Shown here one piece after another: positions 1-11,599 of a stretch of 64,000 nt of DNA. Both the position numbers and the translations under genes were made by a program. The stretch is from Lytechinus pictus (lineage: Eukaryota; Echinodermata; Echinoidea; Temnopleuroida; Toxopneustidae): the NCBI RefSeq assembly GCF_037042905.1, contig NC_087247.1:38953420-39017419 (forward strand), in the 5' to 3' direction. Each line of letters opens with the position of its first letter. Within the stretch, counting starts at the first letter, position 1. The notes under the pieces were generated by a model. It was not told the DNA's origin. It saw nothing but the letters and a program-made list of their open reading frames with translations, and did not search any database.

Positions 1-229
1 ATACTTTGGAAAAAAATTGTCAAAAGTTGTGTCTTCCATTCTGTACCAAAATACAAGAAAAATAGTGAAAAATGAAATATGCCTTATTACCATTTTGTTA
101 TTGGAACAACATACCACTTTATATATTTCTGAAGTTTAGAAGAGTCAAATTACCTAAAATACACAACAGCTTTTCAAGTAAATTTGTAGTACTCATTAAA
201 AAATGAATATTGCAACCTGCTCAGGTGAT

Positions 230-1494
230 GTAACGTGAGTAACCGAAAAAAATGACTTTGTTTCCTGAGAGAAAAATTCTTCACAGTTAATTGGATGGAT
301 TTTAAATTCTCTTCTTTCAAACAATCTTTGACACAGTGATGACTATAAAAATCATTAAAAGGTACAATTTTTGGTAAAAAGGATGAAGAAAAACTGTAAC
401 GTGAGTAACTTTGTAACGTGAGTAACCATCATGTAATGTGAGTAACCAGTAAAAATTATGCAGTTAGGTAACATTTTCTGTGGGATGTCAAGTTTTAAGT
501 CTCATGGTGAGTTGTGAAGTTATTTTTGATTAATTAAAAGCAAAATGAGGATACACCTCTTTGATGTGACTCTTTGTTTATCAAAATATCAGTGGTCATA
601 CAATCACACAAAAAATTGAATATTAGTAGAAGTATTCACAATGCGAGAGTGCATTAGTAAGACTTGGTTTCGATTAACCAAACTTTAAAGAGTGTTCGAA
701 CAACACATTGAATGCCCTTACCTGTAACCCCATCTAGGCAGGGGTATTTTGGGAGTTAATATGGCCCGGGAGGGGGGGTGGGTGGGGCCTTCCAGGCCCC
801 CCTTGAGATCTCGGCCATTGGCCGCACGATCACGCCGAAAATTTGCACGCAGGTTGTCTTGGACATAATCTACAATTCTAAACAGTAATTTATTTCATGC
901 AAATTGGTATTAAGCAATTATGCTAATTTATGCATAATTAGTAAGCAAAATCATACTTTTCCCTCTTACTCCCTAATAACGCTCCAAATTGTTCCAATTT
1001 TTTGTATAAAATCTCTTTTTGATGTTCCTAGCAATGAATTTTACACACATTATTGAATTTTAATGACATTTGTGTTGTTAACCATACATGGTCAAAATGT
1101 AACGTGAGTAACCATAACGTGAGTAACCATATTATCTGCACCCCAAGTAAAAACCATGTGTTCTTTATTTTTTTAATTATGTACAAAGTTTGTCTCCCTA
1201 ATATACTTCTTTGAAATGGATATAATCAGCTTTCATAAAAGCCTTGTATGAGGAGACTTTTCACTTATGTCAACTTTTCATTTTATGCATGTCCAAATCA
1301 TGTAACGTGAGTAACCAACACATTCCACAAATTTGCCAGGAGCATAATAAAATTTCCCAAGTTTTGTTTTTATACAAAGGATAGCCAGACTGTGTACTTT
1401 GTTGTGATAAGGAGATGTTTAGTTCCTATCAATAATAATGGAGTTACAGCTCCAAGTATGAGTCAAGGTGTCTCCAAATGTAACGTGAGTAACC
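230..1494 (+). repeat. Cluster of eight copies of a 15-bp motif
   Basis: The motif GTAACGTGAGTAACC, or a one-base variant or one-base truncation of it, occurs at 230, 396 (last base differs), 413, 433 (one substitution), 1099, 1115 (first base missing), 1302 and 1480. All copies are on the + strand, and the spacing is irregular, from 16 bp to over 600 bp. The sequence between copies is not repeated, so this is neither a tandem satellite nor a CRISPR array. Each copy contains GTGAGTAA, a good match to a metazoan 5' splice site in the sense of the POC1 gene. Function unknown. Confidence 0.85.
741..1000. repeat. G-rich dispersed repeat
   Basis: The sequence begins with a G-rich block and a short inverted pair (GGGGCCT / AGGCCCC at about 784-803). 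It continues with a GC-rich segment around 806-850 and fades into AT-rich DNA. The abrupt composition change inside AT-rich intron suggests a dispersed repeat. No termini or target duplication could be fixed, and the family is unknown. Confidence 0.3.
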
Positions 1495-2954
1495 GTGGAA
1501 TAGCCCATATTGGCCTTTTACTGGGGCAAAGCAAAATTACCTGAACAGTTGCATGAGACTTGAAAAAGAGAAATCATGTAATGGTATTAAAGGTGTGAAC
1601 TGGAAACCTTTTGCTTTGTGTATTTATCATGAATACATGGTTAAACATATATGCAAAAACACCCTTATACTTTGAGTGAATCAAGGTTTTGTTTATAAAT
1701 CTGTTCATTAGCATTTCTATGCATCGTTGACACTTATTTGAAAATATGCCACACTGGGTAATGTTCAGTTGCTTTTTCCAGGAAGTTAATGATACAACTA
1801 TTTCAAAATTATGAATTTTGAGCTCCTGGATTACTGATTGGTACTTCCAAGGCTCCACACTAACTTTCTTTCTTGATGGCTCGATCGGTCCACCAAAATC
1901 ATCAATTTCATATTTTTGATGGCCCATAAAGCAAATTTAGCAGCCCTAAAACAATAGAAAACAACAGAATTTATTTTTTTAAATTGGTAGCCCAACTGGG
2001 CCAGCAAGTGTTGGCTTTTACAGAATTTTGGTGGCTCGACTTTCATTTTTGGTTGCCCTGGGCCACCGCTAATGTCGAGCCCTGGGTACTTCTCATGGTT
2101 GATAGCTCTGCATAGGGAAGATGAGGCAAAAATAAAATGTATTCTTGCTTTCTGCTATATGGGAACAACTTAAAATAAATTTGGCTTTTTAATTAGTTCA
2201 TTCTTTCTCGTGGTCTTTCTAGATCTGATAAGATATGTGGGGCCTATTAAGTTCACATTAATTATTCATTGTTAGATATTTCTCAAAGAAGTTCATTTTT
2301 TTGTGTGTTGATATTATTTCATATAGGCCTAGGGGCTGGGACCTTCATATACATGTAAATGGCATGATTCATACACTTGAACATCTATATCTGAAAATAA
2401 AGAGTTAGAACTTTGTTGGTTTGGGTAGGCGTGATGTAATGTACTTTGAGTTTTTACCAAGTTTGCATAATATACAGATTTGGACTGAATATGCCTATTG
2501 GGTTCCCAGAAGCAAAAAGAAAGTTAACATTCTATCCCATGTCTCTAAGGCATAGTACATTTCAATGGTCAGATGACAACATCAGCTGTTCGGGATTGAG
2601 TGATCGATTTTAAGAATGCCAACATGAGGGGGTGTGTGGTGTCCATGTGGAAAATAGAAATTTAACCTTGACCCCATTTACGTAGATTGATGCAGATAGA
2701 TTTTGGTGAATAGTTGGGTAGTAGTGGGTTGGAATTAATTCTTGGACTTGGTGATGGGACAACCTTGACTTTATGTGTATCAGATGCCACACATTTATGT
2801 GATACTTTATCTGTGTCATTAAACTCATTAGGCATCTATCTAGTGTTGAGTGCCACTCATATCTGTCACTTATTGAACAGTTGATGGTCCACCATTTTCA
2901 AAATTATTCATTCTCTGGCAGATCATAGAAATATATTATTTTGACATAATAATT

Positions 2955-3418
2955 GCATATGAATCCCAGTGCGTATGAGTCCTGGTGCATATGAGTCCTG
3001 GTGCGTAAGAATCCCGGTGCACATGAATCCCGGTGCACATGAATCCCGGTGCACATGAATCCCGGTGCACATGAATCCCGGTGCACATGAATCCCGGTGC
3101 ACATGATTCCCGGTGCACATGAATCCCGGTGCACATGAATCCCGGTGCACATGAATCCCGATGCACATGAATCCCGGTGCACATGAATCCTGGTGCACCG
3201 TGCACATGAATCTTGGTGCACATGAATCCCGGTGCACATGAACCCCAGTGAGTACAAATCCTGTTGCACATGAAACCAAGTGTGTATGAATCCCAGTGCA
3301 TATGAATCCCCGGTGCATATGAATCCCAGTGCATATGAATCCCCGGTGCATATGAATCCCAGTACATATGAATCCCCTGTGCATATGAATCCCAGTGCAT
3401 ATGAATCCTGGTGCATAT
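2955..3418. repeat. 16-bp minisatellite, about 29 units
   Basis: Tandem copies of a 16-bp unit (CCCGGTGCACATGAAT) run for about 460 bp. The left and central units carry GTGCAC. The right-hand units carry GTGCAT and alternate 16-bp and 17-bp variants, giving a 33-bp higher-order dimer repeated about three times (roughly 3290-3390). One unit near 3195 is interrupted by a short partial duplication. Because 16 is not a multiple of 3 and the unit has no stop in any - strand frame, all three - strand frames stay open with a 16-residue repeat. These are not genes. Confidence 0.95.
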
Positions 3419-3860
3419 ATATTCAGGAGTAGATCTAGAGTTGGGCTTTAACAGGGTGCGAGTGTGCCTGAATGAAATGTGTCACAAAATTTTTTCATGG
3501 AAGCCAAACATTATGAGACCATTTTAAAACAGTTTTACGTCAGTAATCCTTGAACAGCTATTACTCAAAAGCTTTACATTCATTTAATGAGAATCCGAAC
3601 TAAGCTTAACCTGGCTAGTGAGAATGAGATACTATGTGGAATTAAACAGCCCACCTCATTTCTTGAAATGTCAGAGAGCTTAATAGAAATTATTGAATAA
3701 CCTCCATACATTAATGTATAATAATAGTAAGAAGTGTTGAGATCTTATTCATATTTGTCAGGTGAAGGACTAACCCTCCAAAGTACTCCACAAATATTAC
3801 ACTGACTTTATCTTAATCTACAAGAAAATAAATTTGAAAGTTATTTACTATTTTACTTCC

Positions 3861-4451
3861 TTAAAGGAGAATGAAAGTCTTGGAGCAAGTTAGCTTTTGT
3901 GAAAGCAGAAAAATCAAAGAATAAGATCAACAAAAGTTTGAGTAAAATAGGACTAGCAATATAAGAGTTATGAGCATTTGAATGTCGAGATCACTAATGC
4001 TATGGAGATCCTCCCATTGGCAATGCGACCAAGATCTATGATGTCACAGATGAACAACTCTCCCTTTTGGACACTGAAAATATACCCCAAAACATCTCTT
4101 TTTGCTCATTCTAATCATATGACAAACGATTCATCAATGATATAATGTTGTGAAACCTCTGTACTTGTCCTCTCATAAAGAAAACACTTCACCTTGTGAC
4201 AGACTCTATAAAAGTGAGAATATAAGTGAAATAAGTGCTGAAGTAATGAGGGAGTTGTACGTGTGTGACATCACAGATCTTGGTCGCATTGCCAATGGGA
4301 GGATCTACATGGCATTAGTGATCTCAATATTCAAATGCTCATAACTTTCTTATTATTCATTCAATCTTCCTTAAACTTTCAACAATATGTTTCTTTGATT
4401 TTTCTCTTTGATATGGATTCAGCTGGTTTCAAGGGTTTCATTCTCCTTTAA
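3861..4451. mobile_element. TTAA-flanked foldback element, copy 1 (family H)
   Basis: The element is bounded by TTAA on both sides. Its ends read AGGAGAATGAAA and the inverse TTTCATTCTCCT. The inverted arms are about 210 bp each: the left arm (to about 4072) matches the reverse complement of the right arm (from about 4240), including the GATCCTCCCATTGGCAATGC segment. The centre is about 165 bp and not palindromic. It has no transposase; a 64-codon open frame across it is incidental. The TTAA target fits piggyBac-like mobilisation (inference). A second copy at 49,281 is split by another transposon. Confidence 0.9.
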
Positions 4452-5724
4452 TGAAAAAGTTCCAATGTTTTTTCAATCCATATTTGAAGCAGAAAGTTCT
4501 CTCAAGACACTAACCAGAAATTGGTTAATGACCACAAATTAGAGCATTCAAGAACTTTGGAACCTTCAAGAAGTTATGAAATCACTTGTGCTTCCCCTTT
4601 CCTCTCCTCACATTAGAAACACTTGCCTCCTCATGCCCATGAGATTGTGAGTTGTTGATGTTGTTGACAAGGATCTTAGTTGTTAAAGTTTGTACGTCAG
4701 AAGGATGTATGACGCCATTCACCTTGACCCTCATCCTTTTTGCTTGAAATGATAGCTAACCAAATGAACTCCGTTCACTCGAGGAGGTTTGGAAACTTAA
4801 TTCAGTTAATTGCCATTCTCTCTCAAATAATAGTGATGTGAACAGGTATTCCCTGATTTGAAGAAGCATTGAGTATTTGTGTCAAAGTAGAATAATATCT
4901 GCAATATGTTAGCAGGAATTTTCTCTTTCAGAAACACCTTATATAAAGTTCCATACTTGTTTGGATGTCTTATGGACTAGTAATTCATTTTGGCTGATCA
5001 ACGTAGATTTCACTGTTCATTTTAGTATGTCTCTCCAACAAAGAAATGTATCATCCTTAAGCACATATGCATATTCATATTAATGTAGATGAGGTAGGGT
5101 TGGCATTATTGGCTGAAAATCAAGCTTTAATTTTTTTTTATGATGTGCAATCATGTACCTGGTTCTAATAGTTTTCCAGCTATAGAAGAAAAAAGGAAAA
5201 TTTCATGTTTTAATGCTCTAGAGGTATTCAATTAAAATTTTGCTGGTCTAAATGAGTCTGAACGAGGGGAAAGGGGTATTATAGTTTACCCAAACTCTTG
5301 AGTACTTTTGACAAACTTTGATCTCTTCTCAGATCTTCTCAGAGAATCCAATTATTATGAAAGTCTACTTCCTGATGGTCATTACCCCCAACTCTGTAAA
5401 AGGCTGCCATTCATTAAAAAACTTCCTCTCAAAACACCAAGCAAAGAAAATTTGAAGAACCAATGTCAAATTGCTATATTTGAATCATCTTTTCCTCATC
5501 ATTTGAGATTAGTGCAATACTTGCTGTCAGTTGGAGCTACAAGTTTTAGAGCTCATTAGGGAATACAAACTGGTTTTCTATTCCAGGACAAACTCTTATG
5601 AGAAGCCAGTCTTTCTTGGCTGGTTTCCAAAATGCTTTCACTGTCATGTCATAAAGGCTTTATGGATTTGACTTTCATCTGGGTTAAATGGTCTAAAGTC
5701 ATGTAATAAATCATATTTTTAAGG
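4452..5724. other. AT-rich intronic sequence, no feature seen
   Basis: No repeats with clear ends and no recognisable exon. An 83-codon open frame at 5308-5559 has a pyrimidine-rich AG upstream, but no family resemblance and no clear donor. Confidence 0.4.
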
Positions 5725-5732
5725 CATGAGTG

Positions 5733-7268
5733 CAGCGGCGTAACAAGGGTCGGTGGCCAGGGGGGGCAAAAGCCAAAAATTTCCCGGTCATATCATGGTA
5801 TGAACAGGCGTAATGAGGCGACTATTTTGAGAAGGCCATATATTGCGTATCGGGCAGAATTTATCTTTTTAAAAAAGTTGCGAGCGAGCGAAGCGAGCGA
5901 GCAAAAATTTTGACCTTTTTATACAAAAATCAAATTTTGTGATTGATTTTGACATGATATCCAGAGAATAATGTATTTCACTCTTCTCTCTTTAGATTCC
6001 TTTTTTGTGGTCTAACAGGATTCTTTGCGGCAGTGGCGTGAAGAGTAAAAAAAAAAACGAGGGGCGCAGTATAGCACATGTGCTAAAAAGCTGCTTTATA
6101 TAAGTCTCGAGCGAGCGAAGCGAGCGAGAAAAAAAATCACCTTTTCATGAGAATCTAACATTGAGCTATTTTTTTGACATTATATTCAGTAAATAAAATC
6201 CTACACTTTTCCTATGCTTTTCTTTCCTCCTTTTTTTGTTCTTGTTTGTAGAACCTTTTGGGGCCATAGCCCAACCCTTCTACACGCAGTGCTGTGCGGT
6301 TGGGGTCCGGGGAAGAGCCCCCGGAACTTCTTGATATCACAGCCGTTTAAACCTCGCAGCATTGCCGCTATTTAATCAAATCGCAGGCATATACAGAATA
6401 TAGCTTTTACACCACACATTTATTCAACCCAGTTGCGTAATGAACCAAATATTTTGAGGGGGCAAAACATAGCAATGTGGGAAAAAAAATTAAAAGTCGC
6501 CAGCGTGCAAAGCGAGGTGGAAAAAAAATTGCCTATTAAAATTAAATTCTAATTATGTGACAGATTTTTCCATTATATTCAGCAAATAACACATTTCATA
6601 TATTCCATTCATTTCATTATATGTTGTCTCCTATAATTTCTTTTATTTCCTCCCGCGCCTGAATGCCAGTGATTGAACGTGATTGAACGGGGGGCGTTAT
6701 AGAGCCATTTGAAGGTTAATGAAGAGCCCCTACTGCGTGGGGTCTGGGGCAAAGGCCCGGTAGCTTATTTGCATAAAATTTAGCAAGCTTATAGCACAAT
6801 GTTGTATGCAGTCCATCTTTTTTCCCGCTTTTTATTTTCATTCATTGGCAGCCCGGTCGTGTTATTATTATTTTTCTTGTCCCTTTTCTTTGTTTTTCAA
6901 TTTAGCTTTTGACTAATTACATTCTACCTTCGTTTCCCGCTATTTTTTGCCATTTTGTCAACTTTTAATTTATTTCCCACCGTGCTATTCATTACATTTG
7001 GCCTATTTCGGAATAATTTGTTCTTTCTCAAATGTTCTTCTTTCGTACATCTTCCCGCTTTCCTTCTTTTTCCATTAAAAATTGTTTTTTCTTCGTTTTC
7101 TTTTCACTTTTCCCTTTCCTTTTCCTCCTTTCCTTTTCCTTTTTCCTTCCCCTTTCCCTTTCTTTCTCCCTCCTTTTTTTCTTTTTCCCGTTTTTCTTTT
7201 ATTTTCCCGGTGAAATCCGCCAGGGGGGGCAACTTGCTCCCCCTGCCCCCCCGCCTGTTACGCCACTG
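5733..7268. mobile_element. Non-autonomous hAT-like DNA transposon
   Basis: The ends are inverted: left CAGCGGCGTAACA, right TGTTACGCCACTG, of the CAG-GGCG type seen in hAT elements. They are flanked by an 8-bp target duplication with one mismatch, CATGAGTG (5725-5732) and CATGGGTG (7269-7276), which is the hAT target length. The interior has no transposase. It holds a G-rich subterminal block, two copies of a CGAGCGAGCGAAGCGAGCGAG-type segment (about 5880 and 6108), and a long pyrimidine tract near the right end (about 7075-7205) that creates spurious open frames. Length 1,536 bp. Confidence 0.85.
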
Positions 7269-7585
7269 CATGGGTGTATTGTATTTTGTAGGAGAAGCAC
7301 CCTTTCAGTGCAGGATATCACTAGACATTAGAAAGGGAAATCAGTTTGTTTACTTGAAATTGCTCATAACAAAAGTATGTTGTACAACAGGGTACTATAA
7401 ATATTCATTTAAAAAATGATTGTCCATGACATGTATATTTCAATTGTGAGAGTAATTGACAATTGGCATTACATGCTTCAACTATCAGTCGTGTGCAAGT
7501 TTTATGGTCAGTATTAAAATTGTGGATAAAATAGGTACCTACATATTACTAGTTAGCCTTCCATAGTGATTTTCTCCCATACCAA

Positions 7586-7698
7586 GGGCCTGTAACACAA
7601 AGCTTAGCCATCATTGTAGAACATTTTTTTATGATTCATTACATCAACTATTATGTATAAGTAATTGTGAAAACCAAGCATACAATGTTACAGGACCC
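7586..7698. mobile_element. Small MITE with GGGCCTGTAAC ends
   Basis: The left end GGGCCTGTAAC is mirrored by GTTACAGGACCC at the right end. The interior is AT-rich and non-coding. It resembles the element at 8074-8230, and the two probably belong to related families. Both sit next to the same POC1 exon. Confidence 0.55.
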
Positions 7699-7805
7699 AG
7701 GTTATGCAGTCAAATTTCTCCCTAGACAACAAAAATCTGTGATCCCAAGAGATTTTTACCTGGGCAGGATTACTTATTCTTAATTTCTATGTGTCAATCT
7801 CACAG

Positions 7806-8027
7806 GCAATGGGGCATGCTGCTGCTGGTGGTGCTGCTCCATCTGGACTCCATGGTCTTGATATCACCTCAACGGACCAAGAAAGAAGAGGTATGGTGAA
7901 TGGGATTGGGCCATCATTACACACTCCTCCTCTTCCTTCCACTGTACCTTTAGAGGTCAAAGAGATCCCACCAGGCCTAGCACAAACTCTTGAGAACATG
8001 GTGGGTCAACTGGATGTTCTTACACAG
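7806..8027 (+). CDS. POC1: POC1 centriolar protein, penultimate coding exon (partial gene)
   Basis: This exon encodes 74 codons in phase 0, between an acceptor (CACAG, ending at 7805) and a strong donor (CAG|GTAAGC at 8028). The first part is a low-complexity linker rich in Ala, Gly and Pro. The second part, from about PPGLAQTLENMVGQLDVLTQ, matches the start of the conserved C-terminal POC1 coiled coil. POC1 proteins are WD40-repeat proteins of the centriole and basal body, needed for centriole stability and ciliogenesis. The WD40 repeats are encoded upstream and are not seen here. The splice phase and reading frame join directly to the exon at 9080, which carries the rest of the motif. Identification rests on the C-terminal motif only, but this motif is distinctive. 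Confidence 0.88.
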
Positions 8028-8073
8028 GTAAGCAATCTCCACCCTTATACCCACATTCTCTCTATAACCGCTC

Positions 8074-8230
8074 GGGCCCCATAACACAGAGATTAGTGAT
8101 TAAACGCTAATTTGAAAGATCAATTCTGATTGGTTCCTTGTCAGTCTACTGAGCAAAATGCGCATGCAACGACCATCTTGATGGGCCATTTCATTTAGCG
8201 ATTAACAGCTAATCTTTGCGTTACAGGGCT
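8074..8230. mobile_element. Small MITE in the last POC1 intron
   Basis: Inverted ends of about 22 bp with roughly 17 matches: the left starts GGGCCCCATAACACAGAG, and the right is its counterpart CTTTGCGTTACAGGGCT. CTCGG flanks both sides (8071 and 8229), a possible short target duplication. No coding capacity. Intron 8028-9079 is otherwise unremarkable. Confidence 0.6.
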
Positions 8231-9079
8231 CGGGTCTCATCAATAGTTGTACTTCACATGATCTATATTTATTTTGTCTACACTCAACCAGATCATCTAC
8301 TTAACCCACCGTCTAGATTTCTCTAGCCCTGAGAACCAGTTCATCTAATTTCAAATTTGGCTAAACCCATTTAATGGAATGAACTTGGGCTATTTTTCAT
8401 TTTGGATAAAGACGAAGTGGTGAATTAGACCAAATGGTCATTAAATGATGTGATAATGGGTCAAAGTTTACATAAGAGCTTCTGGTAATTGGACTTAGTG
8501 CTATGCTATGCTAGACAAAATTTATCATGAAACAAGCACATGTGAAAATTAGACCAAGTGGCTCTGGACCGAGCATCTATAATCTTCTCCGCCCACAGGG
8601 AAGGAGCAATGATTATGTGTATTTCAAGACATATCATGTTTATCCTCTCATCATTTTACTTTTGTCTGATGAAAGTCATATTATCCTGCCTTGATTTCAA
8701 AAGCAACACCAAGATCCAGCTTACATAATGTTGATGATTAGTGTCAAAGACTTCATATCATCAAAATACTATACTGTGTCATAAGTCATATCCACACCCG
8801 CCTTTCTCCAGAAACATTCTTTCTCCAAGGCCCAGCTCAAAAATGATGTCTCAGTCATGCCTTAGGAAACCTAAATTAGTGTTCAATACTAACAAAGTGC
8901 TTGATGCACTTGCTATAATGTATCTACCCACTAAGAGGACTCGGTAGCCTATCAAAATCTAGGTTTTCATTGTGATGACCTTAATGACAAAGTTCCCATA
9001 CTCCTGTCTTTATGAGATAGTTTCAAAACTTGTGTTCATGATTTTAAAATGCAATAACATTCTTGTCTTTCATGTTCAG

Positions 9080-9184
9080 ACTGTAAACATACTTGAGCAG
9101 AGGTTGACAATGACTGAGAACAAGTTACGTGAAGTCCTTGATAACCAACAGAAGATCACGCTGCAAGTCAGACCAACAGAATGA
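9080..9184 (+). CDS. POC1: POC1 centriolar protein, last coding exon
   Basis: This exon encodes 34 residues plus a TGA stop (9182-9184). The acceptor is TTCAG, ending at 9079, and the phase is 0. The peptide begins TVNILEQRLTMTENKLREVL, continuing directly from VLTQ of the preceding exon. Together they form the heptad-like C-terminal coiled coil typical of POC1A/POC1B, which in other animals contributes to centriole targeting. Leu and Ile occupy regular core positions. The protein ends shortly after this motif, as in other POC1 proteins. The final residues (QVRPTE) are not obviously conserved. The next gene on this strand is DUSP6/7, as in vertebrates. Confidence 0.9.
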   Translation, partial: TVNILEQRLTMTENKLREVLDNQQKITLQVRPTE

Positions 9185-11075
9185 ACTCTTCTCTCAAAAA
9201 CAATGATTGGCAAAATAAGATTTAAGAGAAGGGAATGTAACATCAAAGCAAGCCTCTTTAGGCAGAATTTTTAGAGTTCTCAGGTGCCCTAGAAAAATGA
9301 AGATCTACAAAATGAAATTATCTTGTTTTGGAGAAATTAGAGTTGAACAGAAGACAAGACTTTCTAGGTATGGAGAAGGTGACTGCATGTGGTGTTGGTC
9401 ATGTTATTGAGCTTGTGCACAAACAGCATATTCATTGTGATATGTGTTAAGATGGTGCTTTATGGGGGGAAAAATCATGGTATGCTTGGACACTTTGACC
9501 TTTGATGGATTTACCAAGTACAGAATTCAAAACTCTTGACTATGTGTTTTTGATGCTGTTAGAAAATGCATATCATCGTTGATGCCTTGTTTTTAAGAAA
9601 AAAAAACACACTACCATTTGAATTGCTAGGAGAATAATTGTTCTTACAGGGGGTTACTATGTCTGACATTGGGCAACACCTTAGTCAATCTGGTGGGCAA
9701 CCTTTTACAAGTGATATCACAGAAACATTCAACAATGCTAAGTACCTAAGACAACATTCCCTTTTCTTATTAATTGTGCTCATCGCATTGGCTAACAGGC
9801 ACAGTTTGTTGTATTGGTAGTATATTTAAATTCATTATTTCAAATGTGACCAATCACATGACTGGATTATTTCACATCCTCAAAGAGTGGCTGCATGTTA
9901 TAAATCATCATTATTTGACAAACTAGATTCAAGATGAATAATAGTGGTAAACGTGTTGAAGTCCTAAGTATCATAGAATAAAGTGAGTGTTTGGAGATTG
10001 CTCATACTACATGATACCGGACCATTAAGATTAAATGGATTCTATTATTTCATTCTTGACCATCAAGTCCAAATTAAATAGATTATTCAGAAATACATGC
10101 ATGATCAATCACAATATGCACTTTCCAAGACCCAACCAATTTTATGTGCCTGTATGGAGCCTAACACTTACTTCATCAGAAATCTCTAAGCGCTGGATAG
10201 TAATTATATAATATTGAACATCTAATATGTTGCCTGCAAAAATCTACAATAGAATCTTATTGTCCCAAGAGTCATAAGACGAGGGCAATCATTTCTGTTA
10301 TTGGCAGCATTTCTTATGTTCCAAAAAGCCAGAGTCAGTCAACATTATTAAATGTATACCAATAGTTGTATAATATGTTTGATTTAAACAACTCACATTC
10401 TCCAACAGACTAAGGGGAAGAACTTTCTTGTTTGCTCATATGTTAATCTGCCCTATGTGTACCAGCATGTAAAATGAAGATTTATTGGGTAGTAAAGGAG
10501 TTTGAATTGTCCTTTTGTAATCAGTTTTGTTTTATAATTGGAAGTACAATATACCAATCAAAATGGATCCTGAATTTTCATGTATGTATTAAACTTCTAA
10601 ACAGTTGCAACATTGAAAATTAAAACCAGTAGTAACGATTATATAAGGAATTTTTTTTCTTTGTGGAGCTATTTAGTGATTGTGCATCTTTTACAATTTT
10701 ACCTTGCCCCACATTTCAAAGTTATCATTGAAAGTTGGATTTAATTTACAGAGAATCCAACAATCATACTTTCAAGGTAAGAGAGCAAGAAATAAAATTT
10801 GTGCAGAATGCAGATGTTTCAAAAAGGAGGTAATGAATTGGTCCAATTTAATATGTTTTCCCCTTAAATATATGTATTTTTTTCTACTTGTAGATTTATA
10901 TAAAATTGTAAATTTTGTACACTTTGTACATAAACGTGTGTGTATATATCCATATATATATAGTGTACAGACAGATTTAATTTTCCGTATTCATTTGTAA
11001 ATAAGATTGTAAAGCTTTGCCCTTTTTGAGTGCGATTGATGATACATTTCAATAAATCAGTTTGTAATTATTGAT
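9185..11075 (+). other. POC1: POC1 3' UTR (extent inferred)
   Basis: AT-rich sequence follows the POC1 stop codon with no further credible coding. Candidate AATAAA polyadenylation signals lie at 9977-9982 and 11051-11056, so the UTR could be about 0.8 or 1.9 kb long. Sequence alone cannot decide which is used. Short open frames at 9638 and 10680 have no supporting features. Confidence 0.5.
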
Positions 11076-11147
11076 ACATATTGTTGAAATTATTATTTTT
11101 TATTAATAATGAGATAAACCAGAGATTGAAAAAATTATGTTTATTTG

Positions 11148-11149
<2 letters not shown>

Positions 11150-11193
<44 letters not shown>

Positions 11194-11194
11194 A
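11150..11194. repeat. (TC)n microsatellite
   Basis: About 45 bp of nearly pure CT dinucleotide repeat with one interruption (TTTC). Confidence 0.95.
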
Positions 11195-11425
11195 TCCACT
11201 TCTTAATAATTTATTTTATTCATTTATTGTGATTTAGTAATTTTATTTAGGTATATATGTTAATTCATATATACATGTGCTCTAGTACATTCTTTAAAAA
11301 ATTCATGAAATCGGTCAAAGTAACAGATACTTAATTTGAAGCGAATATGCCAAATCCTCTCCTGACAATCTTCTTTGGTCATTAATCATGATGCCAATAT
11401 CAGAATACTAAATAATTTTCATGTG

Positions 11426-11599
11426 GGTGCTTCATAAAACTGTTTGTAGTTTTTCAAACGACTTTACAAACAACTGGTGATCCTTTATTAGAAACTTCAT
11501 CAACACCAATGAAAAAGGGTGTATCATTTACCATGAGAAATAATCATCAGTTGTTTGTAAAGTCGCTCATATCTTACGAACAGCTTTATGAAACGTACC
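11426..11599. mobile_element. MITE-like inverted repeat element
   Basis: The left end GGTGCTTCATAAAACTG is mirrored at the right end by CAGCTTTATGAAACGTACC. The subterminal segment CGACTTTACAAACAACTG occurs in the left arm and, inverted, in the right arm. About 174 bp, non-coding. Confidence 0.7.

Larger units (their letters stand above)
1..7805 (+). other. POC1: Presumptive POC1 intron (5' part of window)
   Basis: The stretch ends at a clean acceptor (AG at 7804-7805) in front of a POC1 coding exon, so it is inferred to be intronic, or to hold small linker exons I cannot recognise. No WD40-type open frame is visible. Contents that can be named are listed separately: the 15-bp motif cluster, a G-rich dispersed repeat, the 16-bp minisatellite, a foldback element, a hAT-like element and a small MITE. 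Positions about 1500-2950 and 3420-3860 hold AT-rich sequence in which I see no gene. Positions 1830-2080 carry a locally GC-richer patch that reads like an old dispersed repeat, but I cannot name it. Confidence 0.5.

Noticed and set aside
2904..3416. Three overlapping - strand open frames of 153-170 codons with Cys/His-rich repeats, reminiscent of a zinc-finger or antifreeze-like repeat protein
   Set aside because: All three frames are open only because a 16-bp minisatellite unit lacks stops. The peptides are translations of the repeat.
2955..3418. CRISPR-like array
   Set aside because: Units are contiguous 16-mers with no unique spacers, in a eukaryotic intron.
4150..4344. A 64-codon open frame whose peptide recurs at 49,569
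   Set aside because: Both copies lie inside the same foldback transposon family. Shared peptide reflects shared repeat DNA.
5308..5559. Candidate POC1 linker exon with a pyrimidine-rich AG upstream
   Set aside because: No resemblance to POC1, no convincing donor, and the frame cannot be shown to join the exon at 7806.
6955..7419. A 154-codon Phe/Ser-rich open frame that looks like a membrane protein
   Set aside because: It lies over the pyrimidine tract and right end of the hAT-like element. Hydrophobicity comes from TTT/TTC/CTT runs.
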